Source: Riptortus pedestris (taxonomy: Eukaryota; Arthropoda; Insecta; Hemiptera; Alydidae). From it: DNA of 64,000 bases. A program made the position numbers and the translations under genes. A model generated the notes under the pieces. The model worked only from the letters and a program-made list of their open reading frames with translations. It searched no databases and was not told where the DNA came from. Positions 31,291 to 43,759 of the stretch are shown here, piece by piece. The stretch's first letter is position 1. Every line of letters begins with the position of its first letter. The stretch spans positions 255,127,501-255,191,500 of the forward strand of contig CM032228.1 in assembly GCA_019009955.1 (NCBI GenBank). The letters are read 5' to 3'.

Positions 31291-31832
31291 TTGTCTGTTA
31301 ACGCTCTAGCGGTCGCAATTTTTGTTTAATTGTTACCAAACTCGATATTTAGTCGTTTTATGTAAAAAGAAAGATCAAGTTCGTTAACTGCTGAAATCGA
31401 GTTTAGAGGGGAGGATTTTCGAAAATTCGAAATATCTCTGATGCCATACGTTGGATCAAAAACCTATATAGAACGAATCTTATTTCAAATTAAATTTACT
31501 ATAAATAATGTTCTATACATTAATTCTCTATCTTGAATATTAACCGAGATATTTGCATTTGTATTCTGCGTGTGGTCACCAATAGGCTATGTTCGGAGTT
31601 TCCGACGAGAGCTCTGGCGGCCGTTTCCATAACTATTCGTCCCTCGCGAATAGGTTTAGAGGTTAGGTTAACTGTTTTTTGGGGCTTGAAACTACTGGGT
31701 TATTACGCCCTAAATAATGTTTTTTAGGTTTAGAGGTTTCTTACTACTACAGTTGTCATTAGGCAGATTTCTCTATTGTAAAACTTCACGTGGGAAATCT
31801 GCTTAGTTTAGGCAGCCCCTGCGTGACGGACT
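31113..31832 (+). mobile_element. R2 (HINE-like) element, complete
   Basis: From AGCAGATTTCCCTTAAGAG through (TA)n at about 31246-31287, CGCTCTAGCGG and the GGGTTTAGAG-type motif (here GAGTTTAGAGGGGAGG). The body has AGAGCTCTGGCGGCCG and GGGTTATTACGCCC, then GGGAAATCTGCTTAG, a hairpin with one mismatch (AGGCAGCCCCTGCGT) and GACGGACTT. It is 720 bp and very close in sequence to the copy at 10537. Confidence 0.88.
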
Positions 31833-31861
31833 TTTTAATTTTAAGCCTCCCTTAGACCCAC

Positions 31862-31992
31862 TCTTGCTCCATCTGCTGGGCTGTTTTGTGAATCGAAACC
31901 ATCCAGGGCGTCTCCCAAACGCTTCAACAAATCCATTCATATGGGTCCTGCCGTTTAGGAGTTCAGTGGCATACACACGTACAGTAGAATTT
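31862..31992 (-). mobile_element. R4 fragment
   Basis: Minus-strand text GTATGCCACTG..AAACGGCAGGACCC.., then CGTTTGGGAGACGCCCTGGA, matches 17480-17589. It ends at a long TA/GA microsatellite. Confidence 0.55.
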
Positions 31993-31995
31993 TAT

Positions 31996-32001
31996 ATATA
32001 T

Positions 32002-32065
<64 letters not shown>

Positions 32066-32136
32066 GTGGGAGAGAGAGAGAGGTGGGAGAGAGAGAGATA
32101 GAGAGAGAGAGAGGAGTGTGAGAGAGAGAGAGAGGT

Positions 32137-32186
<50 letters not shown>

Positions 32187-32234
32187 AGAGAGAGAGACAG
32201 TTAGAGGACGTGGGGAGATGAGAGAGAGAGAGGT

Positions 32235-32328
<94 letters not shown>

Positions 32329-32412
32329 GAAGAGAGAGAGAAGAGAGAGAGAGAGAGGTGGGAGAGAGAGAGAGAGAGAGAGGTGGGAGAGAGAGAGGTG
32401 GGAGAGAGAGAG

Positions 32413-32468
<56 letters not shown>

Positions 32469-32497
32469 AGGGAGAGAGAGAGAGATCGAGTGGGATG

Positions 32498-32545
<48 letters not shown>

Positions 32546-32581
32546 AGAGAGAGAGAGAGAGAGAGATAGAGAGAGAGAGGG

Positions 32582-32640
<59 letters not shown>
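31996..32640. repeat. (TA)n then about 590 bp of (GA)n with GGTGGGA spacers
   Basis: TA tract to about 32047, then almost pure GA runs broken by GGTGGGA/GGGTGGGA words. Long open frames in several phases (Arg-Glu repeats, or Leu-Ser on the other strand) are translations of the dinucleotide and are not genes. Its right edge coincides with the left arm of a foldback element. Confidence 0.97.
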
Positions 32641-32641
<1 letters not shown>

Positions 32642-32644
<3 letters not shown>

Positions 32645-33446
32645 CATATTTTCTTGGTAAGGGTCACCTATGAAAAACATTTTTACTTATACTTCATTGC
32701 TGCTGCCTTACATGTTTCGCATTCTATATTCCACCTCTTCAGGAGGTCTCCATTTCAAAAGTACTCGTTTCCCTCTTACGTTCTTTGCGGCTGTCCACAC
32801 TGTATCTCCGGCACGGGGCCGGCCCTCCCCAAGGGCAGCAGTAAGCCCCCGCTGCGTAGCTGCTGGGTAGGGGAACCGTAGGTCCTTAGTCGGCTTTGCT
32901 GTTCCGGGCCGGGGATCACTCCGGCCTTAATGGGGTAAGTTCTAGCGGCTTACTCAATGTGAACTACGGGCTGGGTGGAGTCCGGAGTGGAGGCTTGCCT
33001 TCACTGCCGGTCATAGACGTAGTGGTCGTGTGTTCAAAGCACGAGGACATACAGGCCAGGTAAACTGGTACATGTGTTCTTCGTGTGGGAGCTGGGTAGT
33101 AGGAGACTGTCCCTTCCATAGGATCGCTAAACCATCGTAGCGAATCCTCAGTCACCAGAGATGTGTTGGATAGGTGTAGGCTGGATTAAGGCTGTAATGG
33201 CTAGGTGCCTCCTACATTGCTGCCACACTTCGAATGGGTACACAATGTCCACACTGTAGAGTATTCAGGACCTCTCCAGGTCGCTGTGAGGTCAGTCGCA
33301 ACGAACATAAGAGGGAAACGAATACTTTTGATATTGATAGCCCCTGAAGAGGTGGGGTAAAAACCACGAAACAGGTAAGGCAGTTGCAATAAAGTTTACG
33401 CGAAAATGTTTTTATTGGTGACCCTTGCCAAGAAAATATGAAAAGT
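32642..33446. mobile_element. Foldback element with long inverted arms
   Basis: Left arm 32642-32815 and right arm about 33250-33446 are inverted copies with mismatches. They share TTCATATTTTCTTGGYAAGG, CTGCCTTACMTGTTTCG, CCCACCTCTTCAGGRG (left: CCACCTCTTCAGGAGG) and CGTTTCCCTCTTAYGTTCKT. The 430-bp middle is GC-richer and codes for nothing I recognise. Long imperfect arms around an unrelated middle fit a foldback/MITE-type element. Confidence 0.75.
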
Positions 33447-33455
33447 ATATAAAAT

Positions 33456-33775
33456 AAGTCCGTCACGCAGGTGCTGCGTAAACTAAGCAAATTTCCCACG
33501 CGAAGGTATACAATAGATAAATATTCATACAGGAATGTTAAGTAAATAAATAAAAACGGAAATGAGAAATCTTTTAGTCAATTTACAATATAATTTAATT
33601 ATCTCTACAACGATAACCGGCTGAATTGTAAACAAACAGGCCAGCCAACCTCGTAACCCTGAATAGATAGATAGACCGAAAAGACAAACAATTAATGAAA
33701 TATATCTGAACATAACTGAATATATGAATTTTAACAATTTACTAAAGCTAGTGCTATAATTTGTAATGAATCAGT
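33456..33775 (-). mobile_element. R2 right-part fragment, body type c
   Basis: AAGTCCGTCACGCAGGTGCT with TGCGTAAACTAAGC at the left, then GAAATGAGAAATCTTTTAGTC, TGAATTGTAAACAAACAGGCC and ATAATTTGTAATGAATCAG, as in the copies at 5154 and 60117. Confidence 0.75.
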
Positions 33776-34374
33776 TGTATCTCAATCGCCGGTTTTCCCT
33801 ATGTGCATTTAATACTTGATTAATTAAAACGTGCAAAATATTTGAATAAACAGTTTTAGTATTGTGAATATAATGTAATCTGATTTGTTTCTATACTTTA
33901 ATGTATTACAGGCTTGATAACCTAAATGTGTTGGCAACACATAGGCATAGGGAGGTGTCGAGCTACTTCCTTTGTCCTATCAGTTCTGCCTCTTCCCTGC
34001 CGACATCATATTGGTATATGTTTACATGTTAATTGATGCTTCTGGCAATGTATTTTTATTCTTAGGAATATGAATTTCATTAATTGTCATAAGTAAATAA
34101 TTTAAAAGGATGAACGCTGGGGAGGTGCACCCCGTTATTTCTGGTATTTATGAAACTCTGCCCCGTTAATGTCTGAAATACTATACTGAACACCAATATT
34201 AATATACAGTTTACAAAAGAATATTTCTAATAGCGGTTATTACGTACCTAAAACAGCTGTCACCATTAAGCTTTGTACCGCATCAAGGGAAAGGAACTTT
34301 TATTCATACATGCTTTGGAAGACAGAATACTTTCTGCGATTATGAATTGTACTGTTCAGTGCGTTATAAAAAAA
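33776..34374. other. Unassigned DNA
   Basis: About 600 bp with no open frame, R2 text or microsatellite. I cannot assign it. Confidence 0.4.
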
Positions 34375-34597
34375 GCTACATGCACAGGAGACGGGAAATA
34401 TAAAAATATTGAGAAGAGTGAAGTCTTAAATAACAGATAATTTTATTATTAACAATTCCACTGGACGACGGGTATTAACCCTAAACACTGGGACGGGTAA
34501 ATGTCAAAATATTGTGCAAAGTAAAGCCTTGCGAAAAAAATACCATCACCATTCAGCCTCAAATCAATCCCCGGGCGAAGCCGGGTATCTAAGCTAG
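34375..34597 (+). mobile_element. R1 3' end fragment
   Basis: ATGCACAGGAGACGGGAAATA to CCCGGGCGAAGCCGGG, TATCTAAG, CTAG (34594-34597). The rest of the element is absent. Confidence 0.83.
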
Positions 34598-34606
34598 TAT
34601 ATATAT

Positions 34607-35081
34607 AAAATTGTAACCTCTGTCTGTACATTGATTTTTTTCGCGAAATTTCACGATAACTTTTCGTTTCACATGTCATAGACACCATAACTCCATTTTG
34701 TTTCTTTGGTGTCTGTTTGTTTATTTGTCTGTTAGTTTGTTTGTTACCTTTTCAGGCATAAACGGCTGAACCGAATTTTATGAAACTTGGTATGTATATT
34801 ACTACTAACCCAACTTAGACTTCAGGCTATACTAACATTCTCTAAGACGGGCAGGAGTGGGGGTTATAAAGGAGGCCTGAAATTAAAAATAGCGATATTT
34901 CGTTTCCTAATGGTTTTTGGGCAAATATGCAAATAACAAAAATTATTTATTTTATTATTTAGAGTAACTTTTGTTATATACACTTTCGTCGTATACCTAA
35001 GTATAAATGAGTTATACGCTAAAACATATAGCGGGAGTCAACAATTTTATTTGGCACAAAAGAATCAACCGAACTAAATAA
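34607..35081 (+). mobile_element. R1 element interrupted by an R2 copy
   Basis: The R1 start (AAATTGTAACCTCTGTCTGTAC), the (GTTT)n-like tract and about one unit are intact until ..CGAACTAAATA, where AAAGTCCGTCACGC of an R2 copy begins. The R1 continuation is not found beyond the R2. Confidence 0.83.
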
Positions 35082-35629
35082 AAGTCCGTCACGCAGGGGC
35101 TGCGTAAACTAAGCAGATTTCCCACGTGAAGTTTTACAATGGAGAAATCTGCCTAATAACAACTGTAGTAGTAAGAAACCTCTAAACCTAAAACATTATT
35201 TAGGGCGTAATAACCCAGTAGTTTCTAGCCCCAAAAAACAGTTAACCTAACCTCTAAACCTAAGCACGAGGGACGAATAGTTATAGAAACGGCCGCCAGA
35301 GCTCTCGGCGGAAAGTCCGACCATAGCCTACTGGTGATCACAAGCAGAATACAAATGCAAATATCTCGGTTAATATGCAAGATACAGAATAATTGTATAT
35401 AACAATATTTATAGTAACTTTCATTTGCAATAAGATTTATTCTATAATATTTTTCGATCCGACGTATAGTAACGGAGATATTTTGAATTTTCAAAAATCC
35501 TCCCCTCTAAACCCCCCCTCCCACTGGTCCGATTTCAGCTATTAACGAACTTGATCTCTCTGTTTACGTAAAACGCTGAAATATGAAGGTTGGTAACGAT
35601 TAAACACAAATTGCGACCGCTAGAGCGTT

Positions 35630-35687
<58 letters not shown>
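35082..35687 (-). mobile_element. R2 element, right half plus (TA)n
   Basis: Reversed right end with a perfect hairpin (ACGCAG-GGG-CTGCGT), full type a body (GGCCGCCAGAGCTCTCGG.., ATCTCGGTTAATATGC), GCGACCGCTAGAGCG and (TA)n at 35635-35687. The TA tract is shared with the next R1, and the left arm is absent. Confidence 0.86.
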
Positions 35688-35688
<1 letters not shown>

Positions 35689-36910
35689 TAGCTCAGATAC
35701 CCGGCTTCGCCCGGGAATTTATTTGAGGCTGAATGGTGGTGGTATTTTTTTGGCAAGGCTTTACTTTGCACAATATTTTGACATTTACCCGTCCCAGTGT
35801 TTAGGGTTAATACCCGTTGTTGGCATTTGTTAATAATAAAATTAATTTTTTATGTAAATCTTCACTGTCCTCCAAATTGTCATATTTCCCGTAGCCTGTG
35901 CATTATGCATAGATTTCAGCTATTAAGGACAAAATATTAAACTTTTCTAGCTGAGGTACCTGATAGTACAAATAGGAATGAATTGTTGAACATATCAATA
36001 TTTCTACGCAAATTACGTGCTCCACACATTGTTTCGGGAGAAATGTATATAAAAAAAAAGTTAATCTAAATAACAAAGTAAACAACTTTTATTATGTGCA
36101 TGTTTGTTAAGGACAAAATATTAACATAGATTTGAATTAATTTTTCCAGTTGAGGTGCCTGGTAGTTCATATTGGAAAGAATTGTTGAGCATATCACTAT
36201 TTCTACGCAAATTACTTGCTTCATACTTTCTTCTTGAAAAAATGTATAAAACAAAAGTTACTCTAAATAACCAAGTAAACAACTTTTGTTATGTGCACGT
36301 TTGTCGAAAAACAAATAGACAATGAAATATCGCGAATTTTTATTTCAGGCCTCCCTTACAACCCCCACTCCTGCCCGTCCCTAGAAATGTTGGTATGGCT
36401 TATTATAATGAAGGCATTAGTGCTAATACACATACCGAGTTTTATTTATTTCGGTTGGGTCTTTTGTCCCAATTAAATTTGTTCACTTCCGCTATAGGTT
36501 TTAGCGTATATCTCGTTTATAATTCAGTATACGAAAAAAGTGTATATAACAAAAGTTACTCTAAATAACAAAATAAACAACTTTTGTTATGTTCATATTT
36601 GCCGAAAAACCAATAGGAAACGAAATATCGCTACTTTTAATTTCAGGCTTCCCTTATAACCCCCACTCCTGTTCGTGTCAGAGGATATTAATATAGCCTA
36701 AAGTCTAAGTTGGGTTAATAGTAGTATACATATCAAGTTTCATAAAATTCGGTTCAGCCGTTTATGCGTGAAAAGGTAACAAACAAACAAACAAATAAAC
36801 AAACAAACAGACACAAAAGAAACAAAATGCAGTTATGGTGTCTATGACATGTGAAACGAAAAGTTATCTTGAAAATTCGCGAAAAAAATCAATGTACAGA
36901 CAGAGGTTAC

Positions 36911-36916
<6 letters not shown>
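35688..36916 (-). mobile_element. R1 element, complete
   Basis: CTAG (35688-35691), 8 nt, CCCGGCTTCGCCCGGG at the left edge. Unit text, an inverted-repeat loop (AACTTTTGTTATG..) and AAACAAACAAACAAATAAAC follow. The R1 start (..ACAGACAGAGGTTACAATTT) is at the right edge against (TA)n. Length 1.23 kb. Confidence 0.88.
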
Positions 36917-36958
<42 letters not shown>

Positions 36959-36968
36959 ATATATATAT
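36917..36968. repeat. (TA)n between head-to-head R1 copies
   Basis: The TA tract separates the 5' ends of a minus-strand and a plus-strand R1 copy. Confidence 0.96.
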
Positions 36969-39282
36969 AAAATTGTAACCTCTGTCTGTACATTGATTTT
37001 TTTCGCGAATTTTCACGATAACTTTTCGTTTCACATGTCATAGACACCATAACTGCATTTTGTTTCTTTCGTGTATGTTTGTTTGTTTGTTTGTTTGTTT
37101 GTTTGTTTGTTTGTTTGTTTGTTTGTTTGTTACCTTTTCACGCATAAACGGCTGAACCGAATTTTATGAAACTTGGTATGTATATTACTACTAGCCCAAC
37201 TTAGACTTTAGGCTATAGTAATATTCTCTGAGACGAACAGGAGTGGGGGTTATAAGGGAGGCCTGAAATTAAAAATAGCAATATTTCGTTTCCTATTGGT
37301 TTTTTGGCAAATATGCACATAACAGAAGTTATTTATTTTATAATTTAGAGTAACTTTTATTATGTACACTTTTGTCGTATACCTAAGTATAAATGAGTTA
37401 TAAGTTAAAAACTACTGCGGAAGTCAACAATTTTATTTGCAACAAAAAACTCAACCGAACTAAACCAAACTCGGTATGTGAGTTAGTACTAACGCCTTCC
37501 TTATAATAAGCCATACTAACATTTCTAGGGACGGGCAGGAGTGGGGGTTATAATGGAAGCCTGAAACTAAAAATAGCGATATTTCGTTTCCTATTGGTTT
37601 TTCGGAAAATGTATATATAACAAAAGTTGATTTTTGTGTTATTTAGAGTAACTTTTGTTATATTCACTTTTGTCTTATAACAAAGTATAAACGAGATATA
37701 CGCTAAAAACTTTAGTTAGGCGCAGTCAACTGAACTTCTGACATTGCACCAACTGCTACTAAATTATAAGCTATATTAACAAACATGCTCATAACAAAAA
37801 CTGGTCCATAGTTATTTAGAGTCACTTAATATATATCTTGGTCGTATTAAAAATATCAATATTGTAGCCTGCAATTCATTCCAATTTTTGAATAAGTTAT
37901 ACAATTTTACCTCACCATGATATATTATGACGATAAACAAGAACATTTCAAGTATATGAAGCATTTTAAAAACAAGTAACTGTTTCATGAGGAGCAAAGT
38001 ATATTACCCCCCCCCCCCTTCATCTGTCTTTTACCGGAACATTAATTAATCGGAAGTTAGTAATTTCTTCCTTTAATGGGTTTAAAAAATCAATTAATTC
38101 ACAAAAAACAAAAGTATTTAAACATACATAATTAGACTTGAAAATAGTATGTGAATACGTATAAGGTAATGTGAGGGGAATTGAGAGTTGGAATTAGTCA
38201 TGTTCTGTTGGTTAACCTGGAGCGTCGGGGAGGGGTGGGGAGACCTTCCTGTAATCTAGAACCTCTCTCACTCCCTCTTTCTTAACTCAGCTGTCACATA
38301 CACTTTTTTCGTATACCGAATTATAAACGAGATATAAGCTAAAACCTATAGCTGAAGTGAACAATTTTATATGGCACAAAAGACTCAACCGAATTAAACG
38401 AAACTCCTTATGTGTATTAGCACTAACACCTTCATTATAATAAGCCATGCCAACATTTCTAGAGACGGGCAGGATTGGGGGTTGTAAGGGAGACCTGAAA
38501 TTAAAAATAGTGATATTTCGTTTTCTATTGGGGTTTTTTGCAAATATGCACATGACAAAAGTTGTTTACTTTGTTATTTAAAGTAACTTTTGTTATATTC
38601 AGTTTTGTCTTATAACAAAGTATAAACGAGATATACACGAAATACTATAGCGGGAGCCAACTATTTTGTTGGGCACTAACGATTGAACCGAAATTAACAA
38701 AACTCGGTATGTTAATTAGCATTAATTCTTCCATGATTATAAGATAAAATAATATTTGTAGGTCTAAACGGGAGTGGGGGTTATGAGGGAGGCCTGAAAT
38801 AAAAACTCGCGATATTTCATTGTCTATTTGATTTTAGATAAACGTGCTCATAACAAAAGTTGTTTACTTTGTTATTTAGAGTTACTTTTATTTTATACAT
38901 TTTTTTTCGGTAACAATGTATGAAGCAAGTAATTCGAATAGAAATATTGATATGTTCAACAATTCTTTACAATACCAACTACCAGGAACCTCCCCTGGAA
39001 AAATAAATTCAAATCTATGTTAATATTTTATCCTTAATAAACCAAATATATGCATAATGCACAGGAGACAGGAAATATGAAAATATGGAGGACAGTGAAG
39101 TCTTACATAAAAAATTAATTTTATTATTAACAAATCCATAGCAATGACGGGTATAAACCCGAAGCACTGGTACGGTTAAATGTTAAAATATTGTGCAAAG
39201 TAGTAAAGCCTTGCCAAAAAAATATCATCATCACCATTCAGCCTCAAATGAATTCCCGGGCGAAGCCGGGTATCTAAGCTAG
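36969..39282 (+). mobile_element. R1 element, longest copy (2.3 kb)
   Basis: Complete from AAATTGTAACCTCTGTCTGTAC to CCCGGGCGAAGCCGGG, TATCTAAG, CTAG (39279-39282). Two unit pairs show the 297-298-bp period (anchor points 37159/37457 and 38391/38689). Between the pairs lies a 300-bp module (about 37920-38300, with a C run and CGTCGGGGAGGGGTGGGGAG) found elsewhere only in inverted form at 47168-47490. Confidence 0.88.
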
Positions 39283-39300
39283 TATATATATATATATATA

Positions 39301-40571
39301 CTAGCTCAAATACCCGGCTTCGCTCGGGAATTCATTTGAGGCTGAATGGTGTGGGATATTTGTGGTAAGGCTTTATTTTGCACAATATTTTGACATTTAC
39401 CCGTCCCAGTGTTTAGGGGTAACACCCGTCGTTTCTGGGGAATTGTTAATAATCAAATTAATTTTTTGTGTAAGACTTCACTGTCCTGCATATTGTCATA
39501 TTTCCCGTTTCCTGTGCATTATGCATAGATTTGAATTATTAAGGAGAAAATATTGACATACATTTGAGTTAATTAATCAGGTGAGGTACCTGGTTGTTCA
39601 TATTGAAAAGAAGTGTTGAGCAAATTTCTCTAAATAACAAAATAAACAACTTTTGTTATGTGCATATTTGCCGAAACCCCAATAGGAAATCACTATTATT
39701 AATTTCAGGCCTCCCTTATAACCCCCACTCCTGCCCGTCCCTAGAAATGTTAGTATGGCTTGTTATAAGGAAGGCGTTAGTACTAATTCAAATACCGAGT
39801 TTGGTTTAGTTCGGTTGGGTCTTTTGTGCCAAATAAAATTGTGGACTCCCTCTATAGTTTTTAGAGTATAACTCATTTATACTTCCGTATACGGCAAAAG
39901 TGAATATAACAAAAGTTACTCTAAATTACACAATAAACAACTTTTGCTATGTTCATATATGCCGAAAAACCAATAAGAAACGAAATATCGCTATTTTTAA
40001 TTTCTGGCTTCCCTTATAACCCCCACTCCTGCCCGTCCCTAGAAATGTTGGCATGGCTTGTTATAATGAAAGCGTTAGTGCTAATACACATACCGAGTTT
40101 TATTTAGTTTGGTTGATTCTTTTGTGCCATATAAAATAGTTCACTTCCTCTATAGGTTTTAGCGTATATCTCGTTTATACTTCCGTATACGGCAAAAGTG
40201 CATATAACAAAAGTTACTCTAAATTACAAAATAAACAACTTTTGTTATGTGCATATTTGCTGAAAAAGCAATAGGAAACGAAATATCGCTATTTTTAATT
40301 TCAGGCCTCCCTTATAACCCCCACTCCTGTTTGTCTTAGAGAATATTAATATAGCCTAAAGTCTAAGTTGGGTTAGTAGTAATATACATACTAAGTTTCA
40401 TAAAATTCGGTTCAGCCGTTTATGCGTGAAAAGGTAACAAACAAACAAACAAACAAACAAACATACACGAAAGAAACAAAATGCAGATATGGTGTCTATG
40501 ACATGTGAAACGAAAAGTTATCGTGAAATTTCGCGAAAAATATCAATGTACAGACAGAGGTTACAATTTTA
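39301..40571 (-). mobile_element. R1 element, complete
   Basis: Faces the preceding copy: CTAG at 39301-39304, hairpin CCCGGCTTCGCTCGGG, 3 units, then the 5' end TACAGACAGAGGTTACAATTT. Length 1.27 kb. Confidence 0.88.
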
Positions 40572-40579
40572 TATATATA

Positions 40580-42203
40580 CTAGCTCAGATACCCGGCTTC
40601 GCCCGGGAATTGATTTGAGGCTGAATGGTGATGGTATTTTTTTGGCAAGGCTTTACTTTGCACAATATTTTGACATTTACCCGTCCCAGTGTTTAGGGTT
40701 AATACCCGTTGTTGGCATTTACTAATAATAACATTATTTTTTTTATGTAAGTCTTCACTGTCCTCCAAATTGTCATATTTCCCGTCTCCTGTCATTATGC
40801 ATAAATTTCAGTTATTAAGGACAAAATATTAAGTTTTCCAGGTGAGGTACTTCATAGTTCAAATTGGAATGAATTGTTGAGCATATCAATATTTCTACGC
40901 AAATTACTTGCTCCACACATTGTTCCTGGAGAAATGTATAAAACAAAAGTTAATCTAAATAACAAAGTAAACAACATTTGCTATTTGCTTGTTTGTCAAA
41001 AAACAAATAGACAATGAAATATCACGATTTTTTATTTCAGGCCTCCCTTATAACCCCCACTCCCGTTCTAACCTAAAAATTTTAATATAGCTTATAATCA
41101 TGTAAGAATTAATGCTAATTTACATACCGAGTTTTTAAGTTTGGTTTAATCTTTAGTGGCTAATGAAATAGTTGACTCCCGCTTTAGTTTATAGTGTATA
41201 TCTCGTTTATAATTCGGTATAAGAAAAAAGTGTATATAACAAAAATTACTCTTAATAACAAAATAAACTACTTTTGTCATGTGCATATTTGTTGAAAAAG
41301 CAATAGGAAACGAAATATCTCTATTTTTAATTTCAGGCCTTCCATATAACCCCCACTCCTGCCCGTCCCTAGAAATGTTAGTATGGCTTATTACAAGGAA
41401 GGCGTTAGTACTAATTCAAATACCGAGTTTGGTTTAGTTCGGTTGGGTCTTTTGTGCCAAATAAAATTGTGGACTCCCTCTATAGTTTTTAGAGTATAAC
41501 TCATTTATACTTCCGTATACGGCAAAAGTGCATATAACAAATGTTACTCTAAATTACACAATAAACAACTTTTGCTATGTTCATATATGCCGAAAAACCA
41601 ATAAGAAACGAAATATCGCTATTTTTAATTTCTGGCTTCCCTTATAACCCCCACTCCTGCCCGTCCCTAGAAATGTTGGCATGGCTTGTTATAATGAAAG
41701 CGTTAGTGCTAATACACATACCGAGTTTTATTTAGTTTGGTTGATTCTTTTGTGCCATATAAAATAGTTCACTTCCTCTATAGGTTTTAGCGTATATCTC
41801 GTTTATAACTCGGTATACGACGAAAGTGTATATAACAAAAGTTACTCTAAATAACAAAATAAACAACTTTTTTTATGTGCATATTTGCCGAAAAACCAAT
41901 AGGAATCGAAATATCGCTATTTTTAATTTCTGGCTTCCCTTATAACCCCCACTCCTGTTCGTCTCATAGGATATTAATATAGCCTAAAGTCTAAGTTGGG
42001 TTAGTAGTAATATACATACCAAGTTTCATAAAATTCGGTTCAGCCGTTTATGCGTGAAAAGGTAACAAACAAACAAACAAACAAATAAACAAACAGACAC
42101 CAAAGAAACAAAATGCAGTTATGGTGTCTATGACATGTGAAACGAAAAGTTATCGTGAAATTTCACGAAAAAAATTAATGTACAGACAGAGGTTACAATT
42201 TTA
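40580..42203 (-). mobile_element. R1 element, complete
   Basis: Same orientation as its left neighbour, starting only 8 bp after it. It has CTAG at 40580-40583, a perfect hairpin, about four units and the 5' end at 42203. Its unit block 41390-41770 is almost identical to 39760-40140 of the neighbour, suggesting recent unit exchange or duplication. Confidence 0.88.
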
Positions 42204-42212
42204 TATATATTT

Positions 42213-43606
42213 GCAAAACATTATTTTATAATTTATCCACCGGATGGACTTAAATAATAGTGGCACCCTGAAAATATCATATCGAGTTTAAATGCATATT
42301 GTTTTTTTGTCATAATGACATTACCATTAACGTTTAATTGTTATTATATTAGATATTTGTTTCAATAACTTCAAGGTACATTATAGAAATTAAATAATGG
42401 AAATGCTCTTATAGTTTATATTTCTATTGGAAATAAATAACAAAGTTATTTTCTAGGAAAAATAAATAAATGAGGAGGGGGTGACGAAGATTTATAACCT
42501 CACTAATCCGAATCATACTTTGAACTATCATATAAGACGACAACAGAACATCATTTGTCACAATATTCATTTTATAAAACCCCTTACATCAGTACTAATA
42601 TTATTATTGACTCCCGTTTAGCGTATATCCCGTGTTTACTTCATTTTACGACAAAAGTGAATGCACTCAAAAGTTACTCTAAATAACAAAGTAAACAACT
42701 TTTGTTATGTGCACATTTGCCGAAAAATAAATAGAAAATAAAAAAGACGGTTTTTTCATTTCAGCCTCTCTTATAATCCCCACTCCCCTTTGAACCTAAA
42801 ATTTTTAATATAGCTTATAATCATGGAAGAATTAATGCTTATTCACATACCGAGTTTTGCTAAGTTCGGTTCAATCGTTAGTGCCCAACAAAATTGTTGG
42901 CTCCCGCTTTAGATTTTAGTGTATATCTCGTTTATACTTTTCTATACGACAAAAGTTACTGAAAATAACAAAATAAACAACTTTTGTCATGTGCATGTTT
43001 GTCGAAAAACCAATAGGAAACAAAATATCACTACTCTTAATTTCAGGCCTCCCTTACAAACCCCACTCCTGCTCGTCCATAGAAATGTTGGTAGGGCTTA
43101 TGATAATTAAGGCGTCAACTCTAATTAACATACCGAGTTATATTTAGTTCGGTTGAGTCTTTTGAGCCCAATAAAATTAATGACTCCCGCTATGGTTTTT
43201 AGCTTATAACTCATTTATACTTCGGCTTACGACAAAAGTGTATATAACAAAAGTTACTCTAAATATCAAAATAAACAACTTTTGTTATGTTCATATTTGC
43301 CGAAAACCCAATAGGAAACGAAATATAGCTATTTTTAATTTCAGGCCTCCCTTATAACCCCCACTCCTGTTCGTCTCAGAGGATATTAATATAGCCTAAA
43401 GTCTAAGTTGGGTTAGTAGTAATATACATACCAAGTTTCATAAAATTCGGTTCAGCCGTTTATGCGTGAAAAGGTAACAAACAAACAAACAAACAAACAT
43501 ACACGAAAGAAACAAAATGCAGATATGGTGTCTATGACATGTGAAACGAAAAGTTATCGTGAAATTTCGCGAAAAAAATCAATGTACAGACAGAGGTTAC
43601 AATTTT
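42213..43606 (-). mobile_element. R1 element, long type, 3' end missing
   Basis: Begins within the unique module of the long copy at 5946 (inverted match of 7000-7370), then units and the 5' end ACAGACAGAGGTTACAATTT at 43606. No hairpin/CTAG. Confidence 0.84.
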
Positions 43607-43630
43607 ATATATGTATATAGATATATATAT

Positions 43631-43759
43631 AATATTTTGAACGGACCTCAATTTTGTCATCTCCTCGGTAGGGTCGATGGGCATTTGAAGGAATTTTTCG
43701 AAACTCGCATCATGAGTACAACCTAAATAGCTGATTTCCCTCAAGGGAAATCTGCTAAA
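43631..43759 (-). mobile_element. R2 left-half fragment
   Basis: TTTTGAACGGACCTCAATTTTG, GGTCGATGGGCATTTGAAGG and TTTCCCTCAAGGGAAATCTGCT match the R2 left arm and palindrome. Confidence 0.82.

Noticed and set aside
32182..32680. Long open frames over the GA tract in several phases and on both strands
   Set aside because: They are direct translations of (GA)n (Arg-Glu or Leu-Ser repeats) with no other sequence; simple-repeat artefact.
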